Notes under the pieces: generated by a model
Databases searched by the model: none
What the model was told of the DNA's origin: nothing
What the model saw: the letters and a program-made list of their open reading frames with translations, nothing else
Part shown: positions 27,248-33,205 of the stretch, in pieces
Layout: every line of letters starts with the position of its first letter
Position numbering within the stretch: position 1 is the first letter of the stretch
Assembly (NCBI RefSeq): GCF_013342145.1
Contig: NZ_JABUQZ010000001.1
Coordinates: 1,426,001-1,490,000 of the forward strand
Reading direction: 5' to 3'
Length of the DNA stretch: 64,000 nt
From: Haloterrigena gelatinilytica
GTDB lineage: Archaea; Halobacteriota; Halobacteria; Halobacteriales; Natrialbaceae
Position numbers and translations under genes: made by a program

Positions 27248-27661
27248 CTACTCGTAGGGATCGAACCGCTCGATGAGGACGAACGGATCCCGCTCGCGGT
27301 TGTAGTAGGGAACGTCACCGTCGATCGCCTCGATGAGCCGACGATGGACCTCGCGTGCGGCCCGTCCCTCGTCCGGCTCTAAGTGGTGTCGACCTCGCAT
27401 GTCGTTCCAGAACCCGCCGTCGAGCCAGAGCAGCGTTTCGTCGTTGGACTGGTAGACGACCTCTCCCTCCTCGGTCAGCCCTTCGATCGCGAGCTGGCGT
27501 CCCGACAGCTGCGCTCGCGCGAGGACGGCCACGAGCTGGCGCCGCGAGACCGGTGCGTGCAGCGCGATATCGTCGATCGTCTCCCCGAAGTAGCCTTCGA
27601 CGAGATCGCACGCTCGAGAGAACTCGTCGAACTCGACCTGTTGATTGTGTGTAATTTGCAT
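27248..27661 (-). CDS. conserved haloarchaeal protein, unknown (137 aa)
   Basis: An acidic, soluble 137-residue protein beginning MQITHNQQVEFDEFSRACDLVEGY. No signal peptide, membrane segment or catalytic motif is visible; it may be mostly helical. A strong TATA-like element on the reverse strand (TTTTTATACT, about 27711-27720) lies upstream, about 50 bp from the ATG. It is convergent with the HTH gene, 56 bp between stops. I do not recognise the family. Confidence 0.65.
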   Translation of the reverse strand: MQITHNQQVEFDEFSRACDLVEGYFGETIDDIALHAPVSRRQLVAVLARAQLSGRQLAIEGLTEEGEVVYQSNDETLLWLDGGFWNDMRGRHHLEPDEGRAAREVHRRLIEAIDGDVPYYNRERDPFVLIERFDPYE

Positions 27662-27752
27662 TGAACGGTCACCGAGCGATCGGTTAGCTATGAGTACTGT
27701 TAGCAAAATTAGTATAAAAAGCTATCCTCCGACTCGAGACGTGAGTCGCGGC

Positions 27753-29027
27753 TCAGGCCAGCGCGCTCGCGGCGCGGATCAGCCGCCGCTCGCCGAACGC
27801 GGGGCCGACCAGCTGGAGCCCGACGGGGAGGCCGTCGGTCTCGCCGGCCGGCACCGAGATCGCGGGGAGGTCGGCCAGATTGACCGGCACCGTGTTCGCG
27901 TCGGCGAGGTACATCTGGAGCGGGTCGTCGAGGCTCTCGCCGAGTTCGAACGGCGGGACGGGCATCGTCGGCGAGGCGAGGACGTCCGCGTCGGAGAGCG
28001 CCTCGTCGAAGTCCCGCTTGACCCACGCGCGGGCGTCCTGAGCCTTCTTGTAGTACTTGTCGTGGTAGCCCGCCGAGAGGGCGTAGGTGCCGAGCAGGAT
28101 CCGACGCTTGACCTCGTCGCCGAACCCTTCCTCGCGGGTCCGGGCGAACGTCTCGTTCCAGTTGCCCTCGGCGTCGGCCGAGTGGCCGTAGCGGACGCCG
28201 TCGAACCGCGCCAGGTTGGAGGAGGCCTCGGACATCGCGATCACGTAGTAGGCCTCGACGGCGTGCTCGACGGAGGGCAGGGAGACCTCGTGGTACTCCG
28301 CGCCGCGGTCCTCCAACTCGGCGATGGCGTCCCAGAAGGTCTCGACGACGCCCTCGTCGGCGCCGTCGAGCAGTTCCGTTGGCACCCCGATCTGCAGGCC
28401 GTCAACGTCCCCGGTCGCGGCGTCGGCGTAGGTCTCGCCCTCCTCGAGAGGCAGTTCGCGGGTCGTCGCGTCCCGCTCGTCGTCGCCGGCGATGACGTCG
28501 AGCAACTGCGCGGCGTCCTCGACGGTCTCGCCGAAGGGACCGATCTGCTCTAAGCTGTTCGCGTAGGCGACCAGGCCGTACCGGGAGACCAGGCCGTAGG
28601 TGGGCTTGATGCCGACGACGCCGCAGAAGGCGGCGGGACAGCGGACCGAGCCGCCGGTGTCCGAGCCCAGCGCGACGTCGGCCTCGCCGGCGGCGACCGC
28701 GGCCGCCGAACCGCCGGAGGAGCCGCCGGGGACGCGACCGGGCGCGGCGGGGTTGTCGACCGAGCCGAAGTGGGAGGTCTCGTTGGTCGTCCCCATCCCG
28801 AACTCGTCCATGTTGGCCTTCCCGACGATGGTCGCGCCGGCCTCCTTGAGACGGGAGACGACCGTCGCGTCGTAGGGCGGGACGTACTCTTCGAGCATCT
28901 TCGAACCGCAGGTCGTCCGGACGCCCTCGGTCGAGATGTTGTCCTTGACCGCGACGGTCGTTCCCGACAGCGGCCCGTCGTCGGCCCCCTCGATTCGCTC
29001 CTCGGTGATGTAGATGTTCTCCGACAT
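27753..29027 (-). CDS. gatA: aspartyl/glutamyl-tRNA amidotransferase subunit A
   Basis: A 424-residue amidase. With GatB and GatC it converts Asp-tRNAAsn or Glu-tRNAGln to the amidated forms; this subunit releases ammonia from glutamine. The catalytic Ser-cisSer-Lys triad is visible in TVAVKDN, GRVPGGSSGGSAAAVA and GSDTGGSVRCPAAF. The C-terminus is slightly shorter than in bacterial GatA (usually about 480), as is usual in haloarchaea. It starts 2 bp after gatC stops, as an operon. gatB is not in the window. Confidence 0.94.
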   Translation of the reverse strand: MSENIYITEERIEGADDGPLSGTTVAVKDNISTEGVRTTCGSKMLEEYVPPYDATVVSRLKEAGATIVGKANMDEFGMGTTNETSHFGSVDNPAAPGRVPGGSSGGSAAAVAAGEADVALGSDTGGSVRCPAAFCGVVGIKPTYGLVSRYGLVAYANSLEQIGPFGETVEDAAQLLDVIAGDDERDATTRELPLEEGETYADAATGDVDGLQIGVPTELLDGADEGVVETFWDAIAELEDRGAEYHEVSLPSVEHAVEAYYVIAMSEASSNLARFDGVRYGHSADAEGNWNETFARTREEGFGDEVKRRILLGTYALSAGYHDKYYKKAQDARAWVKRDFDEALSDADVLASPTMPVPPFELGESLDDPLQMYLADANTVPVNLADLPAISVPAGETDGLPVGLQLVGPAFGERRLIRAASALA

Positions 29028-29029
29028 GC

Positions 29030-29308
29030 TCAGGATACGTTCGGTCCTTTGAAGTAGCCGTCCTCGGTCTCCGAGGCGTTCTCGAGGGCCGCCTCGCGGT
29101 CCAGCGAGTCGCGCTCCTCGTCTGGGCGCATCACGTTCGTGAGGGCGGCCTCGCGGTCGACCTCGGGCACCTCGTCTAGCGTCTCGAAGTACTCGAGGAT
29201 GTCCGCGAACTGTCGCGCGAACCGGTCGACCTCGTCGTCGTCGAGGTCGACGCGAGCGAGTCCCGCGACGTGGCGGACCTCCTCGGGGCTGACGGCGTCG
29301 TCGCTCAT
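29030..29308 (-). CDS. gatC: aspartyl/glutamyl-tRNA amidotransferase subunit C
   Basis: A 92-residue GatC, the scaffold peptide that wraps around the GatA-GatB interface. It shows the family pattern VRHVAGLARVDLDDDEVDRFARQFADILEYFETLDEVP and the C-terminal LRED-equivalent region (MRPDEERDSLDREAALENA) ending with GYFKGPNV, the peptide that packs on GatA. First gene of the gatCA operon. Confidence 0.95.
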   Translation of the reverse strand: MSDDAVSPEEVRHVAGLARVDLDDDEVDRFARQFADILEYFETLDEVPEVDREAALTNVMRPDEERDSLDREAALENASETEDGYFKGPNVS

Positions 29309-29522
29309 GGTTGCTCGAACCGGCGGGCGGAGAGTAAGGGTTTCGATACCGTCGTTGCGGATCGAGGCCGGAGCGCGGGGTCTCGACCCGATCGGGGCTC
29401 CGCCGGCCGTCGATCACGGTCGGTCGTCAATACCGGCTTGACTCGAGTTATTACGCCACTAACCGATCCGAACCGAATATAGTAACTGTATACTGAAACC
29501 CATCAGTACCGACGTGTCGCGT

Positions 29523-29648
29523 ATGAACTGCGACAACTGCCGAGCCGAGGAGGTCGCCTACACGCTGACGACCCACGTCGCGGACGCGCCTGACGAGCGG
29601 GTCGAACTCCACTTCTGCTCGAGCGAGTGCCTCCGCGTCTGGACGTAG
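29523..29648 (+). CDS. small zinc-finger protein (41 aa)
   Basis: A 41-residue protein with four cysteines in two pairs: MNCDNC at the N-terminus and HFCSSECLRVW at the C-terminus. This resembles treble-clef or TRASH-like small zinc proteins, which abound in haloarchaea and are often missed because of length. A TATA-like AATATAGTAACTGTATAC at about 29477-29495 lies 28-45 bp ahead of the ATG. Flanked by gatC (divergent) and an alpha/beta hydrolase gene. Role unknown; RNA-, DNA- or protein-binding are all possible. Confidence 0.75.
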   Translation: MNCDNCRAEEVAYTLTTHVADAPDERVELHFCSSECLRVWT

Positions 29649-29747
29649 CGCGGCGCTACCGGGTCGACCGGCGGATTCCGATCTGACGCGCCGACTCGCG
29701 GCGGTCGCCCCCAAACCGGTATCACGCTCTCCGTCGTCGGTCGAGGT

Positions 29748-30662
29748 ATGGCTACGATGCCGTCGACGCGGACCGGAACGGACGCGGAGCTACTGTCGAC
29801 GGTCGACGCGGAATCGACCGTCCGGGAGGTCAACGGGGTCCGGTTGCACGTCGTCGCCGCGGGCGACGAGAACGACCCGCTCGTCGTCTTGTTGCACGGA
29901 TTCCCCGAGTTCTGGTACGGCTGGCGCCACCAACTCGAGCCGCTCGTCGAGGCCGGTTACCGCGTGCTCGCGCCGGACCAACGAGGGTACAACCTGAGCG
30001 AGAAGCCGGAGGCGCTGCGGGCCTATCGAATCGGCGAGTGCGCGCGGGATATCGCCGCCCTGATCGAGACCGAGGGACGGGACGGCGCGCGCGTCGTCGG
30101 CCACGACTGGGGCGGCATGGCCGCCTGGGATCTCGCGCTTCGGCATCCCTCGGCGGTCGATCGGCTCGCGATCGTCAACGCGCCGCATCCGACGGTCTAC
30201 CGCCAGCACCTGCTGTCGGACCCCGAGCAGTTGCGCCGCAGTTGGTACGCGGCAGCGATCCAGCTCCCGTGGCTGCCCGAACTGGCCTTCCGGCGCAACG
30301 ACTTCCGACTGCTCGAGCGCGCGCTCCGGGGGACGGCCGCTCCGGGGACGTTCACCGACGCGGAACTGGACCGGTACCGCCGCGCCTGGGCTCGACCGGA
30401 CGCGCTGACCGGGATGCTCGACTGGTACCGGGCGGCCGCTCGCGCTCCCTCGCCGCCGCCTCGAGAGCGGGTCGACGCCCCGACGACGATCGTCTGGGGC
30501 GAGGACGACGCCGCGCTGACGCCGTCGCTCGCGGTCGACAGCGACCAGCGGTGTCGCCGGAGCCGCCTCGAACTCCTGTCGGAGACGAGCCACTGGGTGC
30601 AACACGAACGGCCGACCCGACTGACGGAGCTGTTGCTCGAGACGTTCGAAAACGGCGCGTAG
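29748..30662 (+). CDS. alpha/beta hydrolase, epoxide-hydrolase-like
   Basis: A 304-residue soluble hydrolase. It carries the oxyanion motif HGFPEFWYGWRHQ, the nucleophile elbow VVGHDWGGMAAW (Asp nucleophile, as in epoxide hydrolases and haloalkane dehalogenases), an acid region WGEDDAALTP and the catalytic His in SETSHWVQHERP. The HGFPE-W and Asp nucleophile favour epoxide hydrolase over esterase. Lid tyrosines cannot be assigned safely. Monocistronic. Substrate unknown. Confidence 0.85.
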   Translation: MATMPSTRTGTDAELLSTVDAESTVREVNGVRLHVVAAGDENDPLVVLLHGFPEFWYGWRHQLEPLVEAGYRVLAPDQRGYNLSEKPEALRAYRIGECARDIAALIETEGRDGARVVGHDWGGMAAWDLALRHPSAVDRLAIVNAPHPTVYRQHLLSDPEQLRRSWYAAAIQLPWLPELAFRRNDFRLLERALRGTAAPGTFTDAELDRYRRAWARPDALTGMLDWYRAAARAPSPPPRERVDAPTTIVWGEDDAALTPSLAVDSDQRCRRSRLELLSETSHWVQHERPTRLTELLLETFENGA

Positions 30663-30692
30663 TCGCGGTCGCAGTCGCGCCTGCCGAGCCGA

Positions 30693-31013
30693 CTACGGCC
30701 GCCAGATGACGGTCACGACCTCGTCGTCGGACCGCGTCCGACTGTTCGAGGGACCTCGTCCCTCGCCGTCATCGGACGCTTCGCCGCCCTCGACGGTCTC
30801 GTACGCGTAGCCGCGGTCCTCGAGTTTGGGGAAGAGGAACTGCGGGACGCGGTCGTTGCGCTGGACGAGGACGGTCTCGTCGGGCAGTTCGACCAGTTTC
30901 TCGAGGGTGTTTTTCAGCGGCTCCGGCGGGCCGAGCGACCGCACGTCGATCACCGTCCGCGGTCTGTCGCTCGGCGCATCGGTGCTATCGACGACGGTAG
31001 CGGGCGATTGCAT
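30693..31013 (-). CDS. DUF2249 domain protein (106 aa), copy 1
   Basis: One TusA-like DUF2249 domain: TVIDVRSLGPPEPLKNTLEKLVELPDETVLVQRNDRVP, then FLFPKLEDRGYAYETVEGGE and an ending DDEVVTVIWRP. DUF2249 proteins are small and often lie near denitrification, NO or anaerobic respiration genes in haloarchaea; the biochemical role is unsettled. A near-palindrome CGTACGTGTTCG is centred 44.5 bp upstream of the start, matching sites before the neighbouring genes. First of three DUF2249 genes in 1.1 kb, all on the minus strand. Confidence 0.85.
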   Translation of the reverse strand: MQSPATVVDSTDAPSDRPRTVIDVRSLGPPEPLKNTLEKLVELPDETVLVQRNDRVPQFLFPKLEDRGYAYETVEGGEASDDGEGRGPSNSRTRSDDEVVTVIWRP

Positions 31014-31051
31014 ACGTGGTCGTTCGCGACGACGGGACCTCGCTTTCGTCC

Positions 31052-31063
31052 CGTACGTGTTCG
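31052..31063. promoter_or_regulatory. CGAA-N4-TTCG-type operator (one mismatch)
   Basis: CGTACGTGTTCG, one base off the CGAACGTGTTCG seen before the next two genes. It is centred 44.5 bp before the start codon at 31013, which would put it just upstream of the TATA box of a leaderless promoter, a typical archaeal activator position. Confidence 0.6.
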
Positions 31064-31146
31064 GTTAGAGAGGGGAGTCGTGACGACCGGCACCGACGGG
31101 GATCGAGCCGGCCGGGTCGGGACGAGCGACGCGGGTCGGCGGCCGG

Positions 31147-31380
31147 CTACGCCTCGACCTTGGGGAACCGGGCGACGAACTCGTCGGCCTCGACGCGTTC
31201 GACCTCGTAGCCGTCGGCGTCGAACGCGTCGACCTCCGCCTGGAACTCGTAGAACAACGGCTTCGGCTCGTGATCGTTGACGATCGTCAGCGTCTCGCCG
31301 GGCTCGAGTTCCTCGAAGGCGTCGTGGATCTTGGGATGGCGGTTCATCGGCGGCACGTCCCTGACGTCGAGTCGTGTCAT
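31147..31380 (-). CDS. DUF2249 domain protein (77 aa), copy 2
   Basis: This is a minimal single-domain member: MTRLDVRDVPPMNRHPKIHDAFEELEPGETLTIVNDHEPKPLFYEFQAEVDAF in segments typical of the family, with the conserved NDHEPKPLFYEF core. The product is small, acidic and soluble. Own promoter with a perfect CGAACGTGTTCG site upstream. The start at 31380 is chosen over longer in-frame sequence because it begins at the domain boundary and places the palindrome at the same spacing as the neighbouring genes. Confidence 0.88.
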   Translation of the reverse strand: MTRLDVRDVPPMNRHPKIHDAFEELEPGETLTIVNDHEPKPLFYEFQAEVDAFDADGYEVERVEADEFVARFPKVEA

Positions 31381-31420
31381 ACGGATAGTGGTGGGTATCG
31401 CGACCGCATGGGTGTTCGTC

Positions 31421-31432
31421 CGAACGTGTTCG
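31421..31432. promoter_or_regulatory. CGAA-N4-TTCG operator
   Basis: CGAACGTGTTCG, perfect half-sites CGAA and TTCG with N4 CGTG. Centred 46.5 bp before the start codon of the second DUF2249 gene. Confidence 0.72.
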
Positions 31433-31456
31433 CCCGCGAGCGGCGGATCGTCGCGT

Positions 31457-31741
31457 CTAGGCGCGCTCGATGAAGACGTGCCAGACGTCGTCGCGTCGTT
31501 CGGTTTCGCGGCTCGCGGCATCGCCGCTCGCTCCCTCCGAGGTCCCGTTGCGCTCGACCTCGCGCTCGAACCCGCGGGTCTCGAGGACCTCGTAGAGCGG
31601 CTTCGGTTCGAAGGGCGCGATCAGGTGGAGTCGGCCGTCCGCCGGGAGCTCCTCGAGGGCGGCGACGATGTCGTCGAACGGCGGGCCGTCGATCTCGCGG
31701 ACGTCGAGGATCGTCTCGGACGCGGTTGAATCGGTTGCCAT
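31457..31741 (-). CDS. DUF2249 domain protein (94 aa), copy 3
   Basis: A DUF2249 domain with an N-terminal ETILDVREIDGPPFDDIVAALEELPADGRLHLIAPFEPKPLYEVL pattern. It has the same EPKPL core as copy 2, and an insert rich in Gly/Ser/Glu before the last strand DDVWHVFIERA. It is divergent from the Bat-type regulator gene at 31876, sharing a 134-bp intergenic region with two palindromes. Probably co-regulated with the other two copies. Confidence 0.88.
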   Translation of the reverse strand: MATDSTASETILDVREIDGPPFDDIVAALEELPADGRLHLIAPFEPKPLYEVLETRGFEREVERNGTSEGASGDAASRETERRDDVWHVFIERA

Positions 31742-31779
31742 GGGTCGACTGTGGGGCGGAACGAGCGTGGCTATTCGGG

Positions 31780-31791
31780 CGAACGTGTTCG
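31780..31791. promoter_or_regulatory. CGAA-N4-TTCG operator
   Basis: CGAACGTGTTCG, identical to the site at 31421-31432. Centred 44.5 bp before the start of the third DUF2249 gene (31741). Confidence 0.72.
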
Positions 31792-31825
31792 ATTCGCCGG
31801 CGTTCCCACGGCCTGGGAACTACGG

Positions 31826-31837
31826 CGAATATATTCG
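31826..31837. promoter_or_regulatory. CGAA-N4-TTCG operator
   Basis: CGAATATATTCG, a perfect 12-bp palindrome centred 44.5 bp before the ATG (31876) of the Bat-type regulator, the same spacing as at the DUF2249 genes. A TATA-like GGATATACC follows at about 31848-31856, close to 27 bp from the ATG. Confidence 0.72.
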
Positions 31838-31862
31838 ACGGTACGAGGATATACCGTCGAAC

Positions 31863-31874
31863 GGAACACGTTCG
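31863..31874. promoter_or_regulatory. possible second site at the regulator start codon
   Basis: GGAACACGTTCG is one base off CGAACACGTTCG (the reverse complement of the neighbouring sites). It ends two bases before the regulator ATG. If real, binding here would block its own transcription. Confidence 0.4.
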
Positions 31875-31875
31875 T

Positions 31876-32483
31876 ATGGCTCAGGCGACACTCACTATCA
31901 CGCTGCCCGAACAGATCTGGCTCCAGCAGCTCTCGACGTCGTATCCGGAGGCGACCTTCCGGGTGCTGGCCGCCGTCCCGAGCTCCGAGACCGGATTCGC
32001 GCTCGTCCGTATCACCGGCCCCGACGTCGCGGACGTCGTCGAGGACATGCGCGACCACGACCAGATCACCGAACTCTCCCTCGCTCAGTACAGCGACAAC
32101 GAGGTGACGGTCCACTTCGAGACGACGGTCCCGCTGTTGCTGTTCTCCTCGCGGGACTCGGGGATGCCGATCGAACTCCCCGTCGAGATCGTCGACGGCG
32201 AGGCGACCATCGAGGTGACCGGCTCGCGGGATCGGCACGGCTCCACGAGAGCCAACTGCTCTCGGACCGCCAGCTCGAGGTGGTCGTCGCCGCCGTCGAG
32301 GAAGGCTACTACGACACCCCCCGAGAGTCCTCGTTGACGGAACTCGCCGAACAGCTGGATATCGCGAAGTCGACCTGTAGCGAGACCCTCCACCGGGCCG
32401 AAGAGGCGATCATCAAGCGATTCGTCGAGGATCTGCCGGGCGTCGAGGGGGACCCCCTCGAGGAACAGCTCGCGACGCGTTAG
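31876..32483 (+). pseudogene. Bat-type HTH_10 transcription regulator, frameshifted
   Basis: The first 120 codons (MAQATLTITLPEQIWLQQLS ... VEIVDGEATIEVTGSRDR) read in one frame. From about 32238 the sequence RLHESQLLSDRQLEVVVAAV, EEGYYDTPRESSLTELAEQLDIAKSTCSETLHRAEEAI, which is a classic Bat-type HTH_10 domain, continues in another frame to 32483. In this family a linker of roughly 20-30 residues normally joins the two parts, and it seems missing, so a short deletion with frame loss is more likely than a single-base error. As written, the first frame stops at 32337 without an HTH. It lies amid genes with shared palindromes and would be the natural regulator of that set. Could be a sequencing error. 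Confidence 0.75.
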
Positions 32484-32806
32484 TCGCCTCGGGGCGCCAA
32501 CACGAGTAGCGCCGTCGCGTCGGTTCGGGCCTCGGGCGCGATCTCCTGTCGCCCGTCGAACCTGAGTACCTCTCCCGCCTCGAGCGCGTACTTCTCGTCG
32601 CCGAGCCGCATCTCGAGGGTCCCCTCGAGGACGTGACAGACGATCGTGCGTTCGGGATGTCGATGCGCCGGCACGCCCTCGCCGGCGGCGAGTTCGAGTC
32701 GCACCGTCCGCGGCTCGCCGTCGAACACGTTCGCGTGGGGCGTCTCCTCGAACTCGTCGAGGCGTCGGCGTTCCGTCCGCGTCGTCAGTTGATCGGTGTC
32801 GGTCAT
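32480..32806 (-). CDS. cupin-domain protein (108 aa)
   Basis: A small single-domain cupin with the metal-binding motif 1 in GVPAHRHPERTIVCHVLEG (His-x-His...Glu...His) and motif 2 near YALEAGEVLRFDGRQEI, where the expected His is replaced. Such proteins sense small molecules or act as dioxygenase-like enzymes; here a redox or NO-related stress role is suggested only by context. The upstream palindrome CGAACAGGTTCG is at the same spacing as at the DUF2249 genes. Convergent with the Bat-type regulator, with a 4-bp overlap of the ends. Confidence 0.85.
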   Translation of the reverse strand: MTDTDQLTTRTERRRLDEFEETPHANVFDGEPRTVRLELAAGEGVPAHRHPERTIVCHVLEGTLEMRLGDEKYALEAGEVLRFDGRQEIAPEARTDATALLVLAPRGD

Positions 32807-32846
32807 ACGGTTACCGCATCGGGACGGACACCCGTGAGAACTGCCG

Positions 32847-32858
32847 CGAACAGGTTCG
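32847..32858. promoter_or_regulatory. CGAA-N4-TTCG operator
   Basis: CGAACAGGTTCG, centred 46.5 bp before the cupin start codon at 32806, matching the spacing of the sites at the DUF2249 genes. Confidence 0.72.
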
Positions 32859-32913
32859 GTGATCCATATACCGGTCGATATCTCGACTCCGAACTGCGAC
32901 GAACTCGATCGCG

Positions 32914-32940
32914 TTCGAAAAACTCCTGCGGAGTTTTCGA
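32914..32940. repeat. imperfect inverted repeat / hairpin
   Basis: Left arm TTCGAAAAACTCC, loop TGC, right arm GGAGTTTTCGA, with one bulged A. It lies in a divergent promoter region and so is not an obvious terminator for either flanking gene. Confidence 0.5.
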
Positions 32941-33038
32941 GGGAGTTTCACCCCCGTCATATCAGCCGTCTATACTACCGCGCGATTCGGAATGCAGGCC
33001 AGCACAAGTGAAAGCTATTAAGACGCGTATTATACTCA

Positions 33039-33050
33039 CGAACATATTCG
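33039..33050. promoter_or_regulatory. CGAA-N4-TTCG operator, distal to the PsrB/NrfD operon
   Basis: CGAACATATTCG, a palindrome with the same half-sites as upstream. It is 161.5 bp before the start codon at 33206, so it would act on a promoter inside the leader region (TATA-like CTATACTTC near 33080) instead of at the usual 45-bp spacing. Confidence 0.6.
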
Positions 33051-33205
33051 CGTCGATTCTCACGCGATGGAAATCGGCTCTATACTTCAACGTCGTCTAG
33101 TTGTGAGTCCGGTGTAGAGGATCCATATATGACCATATTGACGTGCGTGTCGGCGTGTAATCGCTTTGCATCGTACGGATTCTCGTCCGGAGGTGTTCTC
33201 ACGGC

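Larger units (their letters stand above)
32807..33205. other. divergent intergenic regulatory region, 399 bp
   Basis: It lies between the cupin (leftward) and the PsrB/NrfD operon (rightward). It holds two CGAA-N4-TTCG palindromes (32847-32858, 33039-33050), an imperfect hairpin (32914-32940) and several A/T-rich TATA-like stretches (33014-33034, 33080-33086, 33125-33136). The operon start at 33206 is far from the nearest palindrome, so a leader transcript of up to about 100 nt is possible. Confidence 0.6.

Noticed and set aside
32722-32733. Another CGAA-N4-TTCG palindrome (CGAACACGTTCG)
   Set aside because: Lies inside the cupin coding sequence and not at a promoter. Counted as coincidental, though it could be a distal site.
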